Source of the DNA: Bacteroidales bacterium
GTDB lineage: Bacteria > Bacteroidota > Bacteroidia > Bacteroidales > UBA7960
Length of the DNA: 35,741 nt
Reading direction: 5' to 3'
Assembly: GCA_007118135.1 (NCBI GenBank)
Contig: SKSE01000001.1
Coordinates: 1 to 35,741 of the forward strand
This document shows, one piece after another, positions 1-10,442 of this stretch (its first letter is position 1; every line of letters begins with the position of its first letter). Made by a program: the position numbers and the translations under genes. Below the pieces are notes generated by a model that saw only the letters and a program-made list of their open reading frames with translations, was not told the DNA's origin and made no database searches.

Positions 1-433
1 CATTCCGGTACCTGATACAAGCCAGTAATTGTGTGAAACGTTCAAAATCTGTGCGGTTTTCTTTCAAAAGAAGAGTAAATGCTACCACATATTCCACGAA
101 AGTGGTACAATCCATTTCACGCAGATTAACTACCAGTTGCTCATCGCCGGGTATTTCAAGGGTGTGGGCAACGTAGGGGGTGTTGAGAAAAAAGGTCGCA
201 GTTTTTATAAGAACACCTGATAAATCAGTAAGATCAGCTGTGCCGGGATTCATATGCTCAATGACATTTTCAAAGATTTGTTTGTCATACTGAGTTTTCT
301 CCACAGAAAAAACTTCCGTAGAGAAACAGAAACCTTCATTGTTATCTGCCCGGGATGAATAGTCGCTTGTTTCTCTTGCATGACATGCTGAAAGCAAACC
401 CATTAGAATGGTTGTCAGAATCCGTAACTTCAT
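1..433 (-). CDS. DUF1460 family lipoprotein (N-acetylmuramoyl-L-alanine amidase-like), 3' part outside window
   Basis: An open frame runs leftward from ATG at 433 to the window edge without a stop (144 codons seen), so it is missing from the ORF track. The N-terminus has a hydrophobic stretch ending in LSAC, a lipobox with Cys17 as the likely lipidated residue, which predicts a lipoprotein. Around residues 102-114 it reads NLREMDCTTFVE, the hallmark of DUF1460 proteins; these have an NlpC/P60-like papain fold and Cys109 would be the nucleophile. Family members are thought to cleave peptidoglycan amide bonds. The gene starts 11 bp after the stop of the serine hydrolase at 445, so the two are probably cotranscribed and may both act on cell-wall peptides. 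The catalytic His and the C-terminal half lie outside the window, so activity cannot be judged. Confidence 0.85.
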   Translation of the reverse strand, partial: MKLRILTTILMGLLSACHARETSDYSSRADNNEGFCFSTEVFSVEKTQYDKQIFENVIEHMNPGTADLTDLSGVLIKTATFFLNTPYVAHTLEIPGDEQLVVNLREMDCTTFVEYVVAFTLLLKENRTDFERFTQLLACIRYRN

Positions 434-444
434 ACTGTTAAATA

Positions 445-2361
445 TCAAAACTTAATTAAGTTGTAAAAATAAAAAAGCCACACAAGTCCGGCTGCAAATA
501 AACTGTAAAATGTATAATGAATTTTTGCACCCGTTTTCCACCATTTTTTCTTCCACTGAACAAATGCAAAATACAACAGCGCAACAAAGAGAATAGTGAT
601 AAACCAGGGTAGTAGTGCAAGTTGATTTGTTACAAACCCTGTTTCGCCGAAGGCAGATTCCGGTAATAAATATACAGGATGTGGCCGGCCTGTAATGACA
701 AGCATAATTATCATAATTAGCAGCAAAAGAGCATGTGCTGTAAGAACTGTTCTTGCCAGGATAGCTTCTCCTTGCAGCTTTTTCTTTCTGCGGGTTGGTT
801 TTCTGAAAATAAATCTCAGGAAAAAAAATAACACTGTGAAGATAGCGAGCAAAAATGCAGGTAAAAATAATAACCCGGCAAAAGCTGATGTGGCGTGAAA
901 AGGCATCTTAATGTAGGTCAATGGTCCGTCGGTAGTCAGCATTAATTTGCCGTCATGGGCAGTTTCGGCCACCAGATATTTGAACGGGCCGAAGGGATAT
1001 ACAGGTTTGGGTTCAAGGTTTTCATAAATTCCGGGCTTTAGCTCTCTGAATCGGTGCTCGTGCCCCAGGTGTTTTACAACCAAGAATCCGTCATTATCAA
1101 CATCAATATGCATTACACCCATCATAAGGTTCAGTATTCTGTCGGTGGAAGTGATCATCATACGGCTTTGATGGTATTCACCGCGCAATTCTTCCAGTGA
1201 GGGAGTTGCACCGGGAGCCGTTTCAAACTTTTTCTCAAAATCATATTTCTTCCCACCAAAAAATTCTGATAAAAAATCGTGGAAAATTCTGATGTGCCCT
1301 GTATAATCTCCACCGCTGTAGGCAATGAATATCCCAGTGTTTTCATTCGGCAGAAGGTAAAGGCCTGAATCAAAAACAGTGGAACTTCCACCATGAAATA
1401 TCACTTCATTTCCTTCAAAATTAAATTGTTTAAAGCCTAAGGTCATTCCACCCAGTAAAGGATGATAGGTTTTCTGGATGGCGAACATACTGTCCAGTGT
1501 TTGGGGTTGCATGAGAGTGCCAAAAGGATTGGTTCCTTCATGCAGAAGTGCAAACATATAAAGTGCCATATCTCCTGCAGTGGTAGTTAACCCACCGGCA
1601 GGTGCAGGCATATGCTCAAAACGTGCCGGCAGAAACTCTCCATCCACTTTACGGTACGCTGTTACAGCATTTGCTCTCATGTTGGGTGGCAGAGGTTGAC
1701 GGAAAGTACTGTTATGCATATGCAGTGGCCTGAAAATATTTTGTTCAACATAATCTTCAAAAGGCATACCACTGAGCCGTTCCACAATATAACCGGCAAG
1801 TGCAGTTCCATAATTGGAATAGGCCATTACTTCTCCTGCCGGAAAAATCCGGGTCGGCATGCGGCTGATAAGGTAATCACGCAAAGCAGGTTGCGGCTGA
1901 AAGCTGAACAAACCATCCAGAACATCTTCAAAACCTGCAGAGTGTGTCATCAGATGGCGCATGGTAATTGGGGCAGGGGTTTGATTGCGTCCATGTCCTT
2001 TCAACCTTGCAGGGATATCAAAATCCAGGTAAAGATTAATATCGGCATCCAGGTCCAGCAATCCTTTTTCATACAATTGCATTACAGTGGTCCAGGTAAA
2101 AATCTTTGCCACAGAGCCGGTACGAAACAATGTGACCTCCGGTTCAATTCCCGTATGGGTTTCTTTGTTGAGAAAACCATATCCTTTGCGAAAAATGATC
2201 TCTCCTTCAGCCACAACAGAAATTGCAGCATGGGGAAGTTCCTGTTTTTCCATCAGTTTTTGCATTTGCAAATCCAGGTACGATGACCATATCTCATGTT
2301 TTTCAGTACCTGCAAAGAGTAAAAAAGGAAAGCAGATTATCAGAAAAGTAAGGTTTCTCAT
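445..2361 (-). CDS. Beta-lactamase-fold serine hydrolase with C-terminal membrane domain
   Basis: This 638-residue protein has a signal peptide (about residues 1-18) followed by a class C beta-lactamase/EstB/D-aminopeptidase-type domain (about 25-370). The catalytic set is visible: SVAK at 83-86 (SxxK), YSN at 181-183 and HGG at 323-325 in place of the KTG triad, a variant usual in this superfamily. Residues about 370-480 form a beta-rich linker domain, then about four hydrophobic segments follow to the C-terminus. That anchors the enzyme in the inner membrane with the catalytic domain in the periplasm. The usual family length is 350-450 residues, so the membrane extension is an addition, though such architectures are common in Bacteroidota. 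The substrate is unknown: a penicillin, a D-amino-acid peptide or an ester are all possible. It heads a two-gene leftward unit with the DUF1460 lipoprotein. Confidence 0.88.
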   Translation of the reverse strand: MRNLTFLIICFPFLLFAGTEKHEIWSSYLDLQMQKLMEKQELPHAAISVVAEGEIIFRKGYGFLNKETHTGIEPEVTLFRTGSVAKIFTWTTVMQLYEKGLLDLDADINLYLDFDIPARLKGHGRNQTPAPITMRHLMTHSAGFEDVLDGLFSFQPQPALRDYLISRMPTRIFPAGEVMAYSNYGTALAGYIVERLSGMPFEDYVEQNIFRPLHMHNSTFRQPLPPNMRANAVTAYRKVDGEFLPARFEHMPAPAGGLTTTAGDMALYMFALLHEGTNPFGTLMQPQTLDSMFAIQKTYHPLLGGMTLGFKQFNFEGNEVIFHGGSSTVFDSGLYLLPNENTGIFIAYSGGDYTGHIRIFHDFLSEFFGGKKYDFEKKFETAPGATPSLEELRGEYHQSRMMITSTDRILNLMMGVMHIDVDNDGFLVVKHLGHEHRFRELKPGIYENLEPKPVYPFGPFKYLVAETAHDGKLMLTTDGPLTYIKMPFHATSAFAGLLFLPAFLLAIFTVLFFFLRFIFRKPTRRKKKLQGEAILARTVLTAHALLLLIMIIMLVITGRPHPVYLLPESAFGETGFVTNQLALLPWFITILFVALLYFAFVQWKKKWWKTGAKIHYTFYSLFAAGLVWLFYFYNLIKF

Positions 2362-2467
2362 AGCATTGTATTATTGAATTGTGGGTTCATTGGTTAAAGT
2401 TACGTTAATCCCGCCATTTTCTGAACTCAATGCAAAGTATTCATACCTTTTGAAATGCCGGATTTTT

Positions 2468-2475
2468 CAAAGTTA
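2468..2475 (-). promoter_or_regulatory. Putative -7 element for the serine hydrolase gene
   Basis: On the minus strand this reads TAACTTTG, an exact match to the Bacteroidota -7 consensus TAnnTTTG, about 107 bp upstream of the ATG at 2361. I see no good TTTG at the -33 distance. The predicted leader would be about 100 nt. Confidence 0.45.
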
Positions 2476-2600
2476 ATATTACAATGGTATAAAGTTATGG
2501 CTGAAAATGAGAATGTAAACGATTTTTTTCTTTACTTTACTCATCAAAGTATATAACTGGTTTTTGTTTTCAAAAAAAATCAAAAGTAAACCTAAATCAC

Positions 2601-3857
2601 ATGATCATGAAAACACTTACAAAGATTTTGAAGTATGTTTTACTACCGCTGCTGATCATAATTGTGGTGGTCCTTTTTTATATTTCTATAGGTTTTGGTA
2701 AACTGGATTTTAAGGATGATTTTCCGGTTACTGAAGATTATTCTGAACTTTTTCCCGAAAGCTACGAGATTGCGAGAGATGATTTTCGTACTCTTTCAGC
2801 TGAACTGCATGCAACTTATGAAAATGTGCAGTATTATCCGATGTGGGTTGCTTCAGAAAAAGATACCGATCTTACTATTGATATCTGTTATATTCCGGCC
2901 CAGGGCGATAGTTTAAACCTGCTTATTTTGAGTTCGGGAGTTCATGGTGTGGAAGGGTACGTGGGGCATGCAGCCCAGCAATTGTTTCTTGAAAACTATT
3001 TAAGCGAGGAGTTTTTGCAAAATACAGGAGTGTTATTAATTCATGCGGTTAATCCGTATGGCTTTAAATACACACGCCGGGTTACAGAGAATAATGTGGA
3101 TATGAACCGCAACAGTCCTTCAACACCCGATCTTTATGATACACGTAATGAAGGCTATACTCAGGTTTATGATCTTATTAATCCCCAAAAAAGGGTAAGA
3201 ACAGGATCACTTGAGAACAGGTTTTTCTTTGTAAAGGCCATCAATGAGATCCGTAAAGCTTCATTGCCTGTATTACGGCAGGCGGTATTGCAGGGACAAT
3301 ATACTTATGCTGAGGGATTGTATTTTGGAGGGCAGGGGCCTGAACCACAAATTGAATTGCTGAGACCTGTAATCTCCGAAATAAGTCTGCCATACGAAAG
3401 GATCATGATGCTTGATTTACACACAGGATATGGGGAGAGGGGCAAGCTGCATCTTTTTCCCAATCCTATGGAAGATGAGGAAAGGAGAAAACTGGAAAGC
3501 ATGTTTGATGGATTTGAGATTGACTGGGGCGATACTGATGATTTTTATACGGTAACAGGTGACTTTGTTGGATTTGTGGGAGCATTAAGTCCGCACAAGG
3601 AATACTATCCCATGTTAATTGAATACGGAACCCTGAATAGTCAGACCACCATGGGTTCATTGAAGTCTATTCACATTATGATACTTGAGAATCAGGGACA
3701 ACAGCATGGATTTGCATCTAAAAAAGATTCTTTGCGGGTAAAGGGTAATTTGCGCGAAATGTACTACCCTGAATCGGAAAACTGGAGAAATTACGTGATG
3801 CATCAAACACGCGATGTGTTTGATGTTGTGCTTCCACGATTCATCGGGCAGGAGTAA
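2601..3857 (+). CDS. DUF2817 / M14-like metallopeptidase, membrane-anchored
   Basis: The 418-residue protein begins with a short cytoplasmic tail and one strongly hydrophobic segment (about residues 12-33), so the rest is probably anchored outside the inner membrane. The remainder matches DUF2817, a branch of the M14 carboxypeptidase / succinylglutamate desuccinylase superfamily. SGVHGVEG carries the zinc ligands His115 and Glu118, NVDMNRN at 165-171 holds the conserved substrate-binding Asn-Arg, DLHTGYG supplies the third ligand His274, and IEYGT has the likely catalytic Glu341. All expected residues are present, so it should be an active zinc hydrolase of peptides or acyl-amino acids; the substrate is not known. 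Two ATG codons six bases apart (MIMK) are equally plausible starts. It diverges from the serine hydrolase at 2361. Confidence 0.85.
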   Translation: MIMKTLTKILKYVLLPLLIIIVVVLFYISIGFGKLDFKDDFPVTEDYSELFPESYEIARDDFRTLSAELHATYENVQYYPMWVASEKDTDLTIDICYIPAQGDSLNLLILSSGVHGVEGYVGHAAQQLFLENYLSEEFLQNTGVLLIHAVNPYGFKYTRRVTENNVDMNRNSPSTPDLYDTRNEGYTQVYDLINPQKRVRTGSLENRFFFVKAINEIRKASLPVLRQAVLQGQYTYAEGLYFGGQGPEPQIELLRPVISEISLPYERIMMLDLHTGYGERGKLHLFPNPMEDEERRKLESMFDGFEIDWGDTDDFYTVTGDFVGFVGALSPHKEYYPMLIEYGTLNSQTTMGSLKSIHIMILENQGQQHGFASKKDSLRVKGNLREMYYPESENWRNYVMHQTRDVFDVVLPRFIGQE

Positions 3858-3878
3858 ATTGAATTTCAGATATTTATT

Positions 3879-3914
3879 CACCGAACCGGGGAGATAAATT
3901 CTTCGGGTGTTTTT
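3879..3914 (+). terminator. Weak candidate terminator after the DUF2817 gene
   Basis: CACCGAA and TTCGGGTG can pair with one bulge around a loop of about 16 nt, and five T residues follow. The long loop makes this a weak call. Confidence 0.3.
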
Positions 3915-3921
3915 CCTATGG

Positions 3922-3929
3922 TATTTTTG
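3922..3929 (+). promoter_or_regulatory. Candidate -7 element for the copper ATPase gene
   Basis: TATTTTTG matches TAnnTTTG exactly and sits about 100 bp before the ATG at 4030, just after the candidate terminator. No TTTG is found at the -33 distance, and this T-rich variant is easy to meet by chance. Confidence 0.3.
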
Positions 3930-4029
3930 AAAACCCCTTTCTCTTTTAATATATAAACTCTTTCATCTGTTATTTGTTATTCAGTATTATTCGACAATGT
4001 TACGTTACAAATTTTCCCGAATCTGAATT

Positions 4030-6171
4030 ATGGATAATAAATCCCCCCATATCATAGAATTAAAGGTGGAAGGCATGAGCTGCACCAATTGCTCCCTGGG
4101 TATAAAAAAAGCCCTTGAGAAGCAGGGTTTTACGGGTGTTGATGCTGATTTCACCACTGATGATGTTCGCTTTGAAACCGAAGACGAGTCCAATATTGAC
4201 AAAGCTTTTAAAACCATTGAGAGTTTGGGTTATAAGGTGGCTTTCCGGAAAGAAGATACACTTGACGACGAGCCTGATAAGAAAGGCCTGAGCTTAATTG
4301 AGAAAAAATTCTGGTTTACTGCAATCTTTACTGTGCCACTGATCCTGGCCATGTTTATTCCCATTGATTTGTTGCATAACGATTATTTCCAGCTTGCTTT
4401 GACCATACCAGTTTTTGCTGTAGGTTTCTGGCATTTTGGTAAAAGTGCATTAAACAGTTTACGGGCCGGTGTTACCAATATGGATGTGTTGATTTTCATG
4501 GGAAGTACCGCTGCTTTTATTTACAGCTTAGTGGGTACCATATATCGTTTGGGCCATGATTATATGTTTTATGAAACCTCTGCCAGTATCATCAGCATTG
4601 TATTGCTGGGAAATATGCTTGAGCATCGTTCGGTAAAGAAAACCACATCAGCCATTGATGAGCTTACCCGCCTGCAGAAAACCACTGCCAAGCGCATTTC
4701 CCAGGAAATGAATGAAGGGCAGGAGTACATTGAAGAAATTGATGCTTCCCTGGTTAGAACAGGTGATTACGTTCTGGTTAATACCGGCGATAAGATCCCA
4801 GTGGACGGCGAAATCTACTGGGGTCATGGAAGTATTGACGAATCCATGGTTTCCGGTGAGAGCGTGCCTGTTGATCGTACCAGGGGTGATAAGGTTATAG
4901 GGGGTACAATCCTGGAAAAGGGAAATATAAAGGTTCGTACCACTGCTACAGGTAAAGATACTGTGCTATCGCAGATTATTGAAATGGTGCGCAATGCACA
5001 AAAGGATAAACCAAGGTTGCACAATCTCGCTGATAAGATCAGTTCGGTATTTGTACCTACGGTAGTGGTTATTGCCATACTTACACTCGTAGGATGGTAT
5101 TTTTTAGGCGACCTGCCATTTCGTGATTCTCTGATGCGTGGTGTAGCTGTATTGGTTATTGCTTGTCCTTGTGCCCTGGGACTTGCCATCCCCACGGCTG
5201 TTGTAGTTGGACTTGGTCGTACGGCCAAAAACGGAATTTTAATCAAAGGGGGTAGCGTATTCGACAAATTTCCCAAAATAGAAAAAATCATTTTCGACAA
5301 AACCGGTACGTTAACGACAGGAAAATTCAGGGTTAAAAACCTGGAGACCATGGGTGGTAAAAGTCAGCAAAGCCTTGTTGCTTTGTTGTACAGTATGGAG
5401 AAACACTCTTCACACCCTATTGCCAAATCCATTGTAAGAGAGTTTAAAGGTGCTGAACCCATTTTGTTTGATAAAGTGGAGGAGGAGAAAGGACTTGGGC
5501 TTACCGCATGGGATAAAAACGGAAATGTTTACAGGGCTGGTTCGTATGATACGGTTCGTTATCTTACCAGCGATAATACACATAGTATTTATATTACCAT
5601 GAATGATAAACTTATCGGTTGGGTTGATATAGAAGATGAAGTGAAGCCCGAAGCAAAGGAAGCAATTGACTATTTGAAAAAACGTGGAATTACCCCGGTA
5701 CTGCTCAGTGGCGACAGAGAAAAGAATTGCAGCGAGATTGCATCAAAACTGGGAATTGATGAAGTGTACTTTGAAAAACGACCTGAAGAGAAACTTCAGA
5801 TCATTGAAGAACTTTCTTCAAAATATAAAGTTGCTATGGTGGGTGATGGTATCAACGATGCTCCTGCCCTGGCAAAAGCCTATGTGGGCATTAGTATGAG
5901 CGATGCCACACAGGTGGCAGTGAAATCCGCTGAAGTTGTTTTACTGAAAGGGAATCTGAGTCTTCTTTCAAAAACATTCGGTTCAGCCAGGGTTACACAG
6001 CGAACCATAAAGGAAAACCTTTTCTGGGCATTCATTTATAATGTGATGGCCATCCCGCTGGCAGTAATCGGCTTACTTAGCCCGATGATCGCTGCTGCAG
6101 CCATGGCATTATCGGATGTAATTGTAGTGTTAAATTCATTGCGACTTAAAAAAAGAAAGCTTCCCGCATAA
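4030..6171 (+). CDS. copA: P1B-type heavy-metal (copper) translocating ATPase
   Basis: The 713-residue protein has one N-terminal heavy-metal-associated domain (GMSCTNC, Cys18 and Cys21) followed by the P1B core. Visible landmarks are SGES at 275-278 (actuator), CPC at 379-381 in the metal-transport helix, DKTGT with phosphorylated Asp423, His462-Pro463 of the nucleotide domain, GDGIND from 605, and YN at 670-671 in helix 7. These fit Cu(I) export from the cytosol across the inner membrane. The helix 8 signature reads MALSD (692-696) where copper exporters usually have MxxSS, so the metal assignment carries some doubt. The length is typical for a single-HMA CopA. No copper chaperone or regulator gene is adjacent, and the gene appears monocistronic, ending at a hairpin shared with rho. 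Confidence 0.9.
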   Translation: MDNKSPHIIELKVEGMSCTNCSLGIKKALEKQGFTGVDADFTTDDVRFETEDESNIDKAFKTIESLGYKVAFRKEDTLDDEPDKKGLSLIEKKFWFTAIFTVPLILAMFIPIDLLHNDYFQLALTIPVFAVGFWHFGKSALNSLRAGVTNMDVLIFMGSTAAFIYSLVGTIYRLGHDYMFYETSASIISIVLLGNMLEHRSVKKTTSAIDELTRLQKTTAKRISQEMNEGQEYIEEIDASLVRTGDYVLVNTGDKIPVDGEIYWGHGSIDESMVSGESVPVDRTRGDKVIGGTILEKGNIKVRTTATGKDTVLSQIIEMVRNAQKDKPRLHNLADKISSVFVPTVVVIAILTLVGWYFLGDLPFRDSLMRGVAVLVIACPCALGLAIPTAVVVGLGRTAKNGILIKGGSVFDKFPKIEKIIFDKTGTLTTGKFRVKNLETMGGKSQQSLVALLYSMEKHSSHPIAKSIVREFKGAEPILFDKVEEEKGLGLTAWDKNGNVYRAGSYDTVRYLTSDNTHSIYITMNDKLIGWVDIEDEVKPEAKEAIDYLKKRGITPVLLSGDREKNCSEIASKLGIDEVYFEKRPEEKLQIIEELSSKYKVAMVGDGINDAPALAKAYVGISMSDATQVAVKSAEVVLLKGNLSLLSKTFGSARVTQRTIKENLFWAFIYNVMAIPLAVIGLLSPMIAAAAMALSDVIVVLNSLRLKKRKLPA

Positions 6172-6176
6172 AAAAG

Positions 6177-6203
6177 CAAAGGGCTGCAAACCGCAGCCCT
6201 TTG
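6177..6203. terminator. Bidirectional terminator between copA and rho
   Basis: AAAGGGCTGC and GCAGCCCTTT form a perfect 10-bp stem (11 with a flanking C-G pair) around an AAACC loop. On the minus strand it is followed by six U residues (from A6170-6175), an excellent terminator for rho. On the plus strand the tail is only moderately U-rich, so it is weaker for copA. Confidence 0.85.
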
Positions 6204-6255
6204 TAATTTGAGTTCCCGAATGTTTTAGGAATTTAGCTTTCTGAACCTGTATCCT

Positions 6256-8046
<1,791 letters not shown>

Positions 8047-8249
8047 GAATTGTATGGATTAAAATTATTTTGATGTTTGTAACAAAATATTGCTGGATTT
8101 TATATTCAAAGAAAAAATCTGCCTGGTATTATTTGATTAACACAAATTTTGCTTTAACCGCAGGAAGCGGTTTTTAAACAACATTCATATAAAGACAGAT
8201 GGTTTAATTTATCGAAAAATCAAAGAATAATGTTGAAGGAATTGTTGTG
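8047..8249 (-). promoter_or_regulatory. Rho mRNA leader (inferred 5' UTR of about 200 nt)
   Basis: No open frame is supported here. If transcription starts just downstream of the promoter at 8250-8279, rho has a leader of about 195 nt. It holds one compact hairpin, AACCGC / GCGGTT around a 5-nt loop (8156-8172), in otherwise A/T-rich sequence. Long leaders allow Rho autoregulation in other bacteria; that role here is inference. Confidence 0.45.
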
Positions 8250-8279
8250 CAAATATACGTATATTCGGTTAATTGCAAA
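8250..8279 (-). promoter_or_regulatory. rho promoter (TTTG - 18 - TATATTTG)
   Basis: On the minus strand a -33 element TTTG (8279-8276) lies 18 bp upstream of TATATTTG (8257-8250), an exact TAnnTTTG match. Both elements and the near-canonical spacing make this one of the best promoter calls in the window. Confidence 0.6.
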
Positions 8280-8369
8280 ATAATTCAGAAAATTTATTGA
8301 CAGTTTGTGTATTCATTCTGTTTTTTGTTTTGTTTACACGGAAATGTTGAGTGGTCTTCATTACAGATA

Positions 8370-8396
8370 TTTGAATCAAATAATATTGTAATTTTG
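8370..8396 (+). promoter_or_regulatory. Promoter of the DUF4293 gene
   Basis: TAATTTTG at 8389-8396 matches the -7 consensus, with TTTG at 8370-8373. The 15-bp spacer is shorter than usual, so the -33 assignment is doubtful. The start codon at 8433 would follow a leader of about 30 nt. Confidence 0.5.
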
Positions 8397-8432
8397 CTTA
8401 TCTGAACATTTAAAACCTTTAAAATCCTGGCC

Positions 8433-8900
8433 ATGATACAACGAATTCAGTCCGTTTACTTATTTCTTGTACTTGTTTTTACTTTATTGTTTCTCTTCTT
8501 CCCATTGGGTTCAATTGACACGGGAACAGACTCATTTGTAATTAAAACATGGGGTGTAAGTCCCGATTCAGAACAAATAATAGGTGATTACAATAATTTA
8601 CTTGGATTCATAAGCCTTGTAATGGCTTTTATAGTTATGATTCTTACAGTTTATATTACCTTACAGTTTAAGAATCGTGTATTGCAGATTAAACTTGGTA
8701 AGATCAATATCCTGATACATATGATAATGGTGGTATCAGCATTTTTCTACCTTGATACATTAAAGAAAGGAATTGAAGTATTTTTCTCTTATGGTGTTGC
8801 AATTATCTTTCCATTGCTTTCTATGATTTTGATTTTAATGGCCAACCGTGCTATTAAAAAGGATGAAGAACTGGTAAGATCTGCTGATAGATTGCGGTAG
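8433..8900 (+). CDS. DUF4293 family integral membrane protein
   Basis: The 155-residue protein starts MIQRIQSVYL and consists largely of four hydrophobic helices (about residues 6-28, 52-78, 86-107 and 115-140) with a short charged C-terminal tail. This matches DUF4293, a family confined to Bacteroidota and typically found beside rho, as here. Its function is unknown. It diverges from rho across a 386-bp region with separate promoters for each gene, and it converges with the racemase gene with only 9 bp between stops. No catalytic motif is visible. Confidence 0.85.
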   Translation: MIQRIQSVYLFLVLVFTLLFLFFPLGSIDTGTDSFVIKTWGVSPDSEQIIGDYNNLLGFISLVMAFIVMILTVYITLQFKNRVLQIKLGKINILIHMIMVVSAFFYLDTLKKGIEVFFSYGVAIIFPLLSMILILMANRAIKKDEELVRSADRLR

Positions 8901-8909
8901 AATATAGTG

Positions 8910-9983
8910 TTAATCAACCAGTTTCTTTACAATGTAATCGGAGTTGAAAAGCCCCAAAGCACCCATGTATTTGAGTTTAAATTTAAGTACTGATCCTACC
9001 TTGTAATTTTTGGGGTTTTTCCCCAGATCAATTACTACAATATCTGAACTTGCTCCTGCTATTTCGATGTTTTTATCCACCGGAATCAGATAGTCGGGAG
9101 AAATATCAAGCAACCCGATATCAATCAAGGCTCTCCAGGATTTCTTACCGTAATCCTCGGGATTGATTTCAAACATTTCACCTGAAGGGTTCTCTGCAAG
9201 TTCACCTTCGGGCACAACCGGTTTTTCCAGTAATTCAATGATTTCAGCATAAAGGGTAATTACATCATCCTTCATACCTTTAATGGTTTTACCTGTAATC
9301 AGGTTATTACCGAAATAAAGGGTTTCACCAATACGGAAATGATTGATTCCTTTTGGGAGCTGTTTCTTCTGAATCATAGGTATATTTACCGAAGATCCTC
9401 CCGAAATCCATTTTATTTTTCTGTTGAATTTCAGTTCGATGATCTGTTTGTACAAACTTAATTGTACCATCTTATCATGCGATGGCATTACACCATACAA
9501 ACAATTGAAGTTTGCGCCAAAACCCACAACTTCAATATTTGGGAGGTCAAAGATTTTTTCATAAAACCCCACCAGGTTTTCACCCAAAACTCCTTCGCGC
9601 AGGTCGCCCATTTCAATCATGATGATTACACGATGCACTTTTCCCTGCCTGCCAGCTTCTGTGGAAATGAGTCTTAAGGTTTCCAGGTCTGAGTTAAAAC
9701 TTACATCGGCATATTTTACTATTGACCTAAGACTTTTACGTGGAGGGGGTTTTATGTAAACAGTATTAACATCCGGATCGATTTTTTTTATTTTTTTCAG
9801 ATTACTCAAACGAGAGTCGAGCAATTCCCTTGCTCCCATATCAACCAACTCTTTCAGGTAGATCTCATTTCCGCAAACCAGCTTGCTTACAATACCCCAT
9901 TCGATATTGTTATTTTCAAAGAACTCTTTGAGAAAATTAAAATTGTGTCTTAACTTTTTACTGCTTATGGTTATCTCTGCCAT
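8910..9983 (-). CDS. Alanine/ornithine racemase-family PLP enzyme
   Basis: The 357-residue protein fits the fold type III alanine racemase superfamily, in the branch annotated as alanine/ornithine racemase rather than canonical Alr. Lys34 in the segment GIVSKLVCGN takes the place of the PLP-binding lysine, SGGSS at 194-198 fits phosphate binding, and RIGE at 217-220 is the conserved pyridine-contacting arginine motif. A C-terminal beta domain (about 235-357) follows. It should interconvert L- and D-forms of an amino acid in the cytosol; the substrate cannot be read from the sequence. It is the last gene of a tight leftward operon, 10 bp after the GNAT gene, and converges with DUF4293. Confidence 0.82.
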   Translation of the reverse strand: MAEITISSKKLRHNFNFLKEFFENNNIEWGIVSKLVCGNEIYLKELVDMGARELLDSRLSNLKKIKKIDPDVNTVYIKPPPRKSLRSIVKYADVSFNSDLETLRLISTEAGRQGKVHRVIIMIEMGDLREGVLGENLVGFYEKIFDLPNIEVVGFGANFNCLYGVMPSHDKMVQLSLYKQIIELKFNRKIKWISGGSSVNIPMIQKKQLPKGINHFRIGETLYFGNNLITGKTIKGMKDDVITLYAEIIELLEKPVVPEGELAENPSGEMFEINPEDYGKKSWRALIDIGLLDISPDYLIPVDKNIEIAGASSDIVVIDLGKNPKNYKVGSVLKFKLKYMGALGLFNSDYIVKKLVD

Positions 9984-9993
9984 TACTATTTTA

Positions 9994-10431
9994 TTAACGG
10001 TTAAGTCTCATTTCGAGATATTTGCTGGTGAAGCCCAGTTTTTCATATAGATACCTGGCAGGGTTTTCGGGTTCAACATGCAATTTAATGCTGCCTTCGG
10101 CTTTATCAAAAGTTTTCAACATTAGATCTTTGCCCAGTCCTTTGCCTCTGTAATCTTTGTGTACGGCAATATAAACAAGTATATTTTCAGGAATGTAACC
10201 CGCCATACCTGTTTTATTGATGATAACAGCTCCTGCAACTTTCCCTTCTTCCTTAGCTACCAGGATAAATCCTCCAAATTTCTTCTTATCATCCAAAGCG
10301 AAGTTTATACAACGCATAATAGCATCGTACTCATCTCCAAACTGATCAAGATGTTCAAACAAAAAGTCTGCAACTTCTCTTTTCTGCTGTTCCGCCACCT
10401 CGTCCTGCGGTGTATAAAAAGTGTAATCCAT
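9994..10431 (-). CDS. GNAT family N-acetyltransferase
   Basis: The 145-residue protein has the GNAT fold. Its acetyl-CoA-binding motif A is clear at about 88-104 (AVHKDYRGKGLG, with the RGKGLG pyrophosphate loop at 95-100), preceded by a beta-strand pair and followed by NPARYLYEKLGF, the usual C-terminal GNAT signature. The acceptor substrate is not predictable from the sequence. Lying between a symporter and a racemase with gaps of 11 and 10 bp, it most likely acts on the same small molecule, for example by acetylating an amino acid; that is inference. Confidence 0.85.
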   Translation of the reverse strand: MDYTFYTPQDEVAEQQKREVADFLFEHLDQFGDEYDAIMRCINFALDDKKKFGGFILVAKEEGKVAGAVIINKTGMAGYIPENILVYIAVHKDYRGKGLGKDLMLKTFDKAEGSIKLHVEPENPARYLYEKLGFTSKYLEMRLNR

Positions 10432-10442
10432 AATGTTGAATT

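Noticed and set aside
1612-2286. 224-residue plus-strand ORF
   Set aside because: It is antisense to the serine hydrolase, which has a full catalytic set; the translated product shows no family resemblance.
8156-8175. AACCGC/GCGGTT hairpin followed by TTTTT read as a plus-strand terminator
   Set aside because: No plus-strand gene ends upstream (rho is on the minus strand), so there is no transcript to terminate; treated instead as a leader hairpin of rho.
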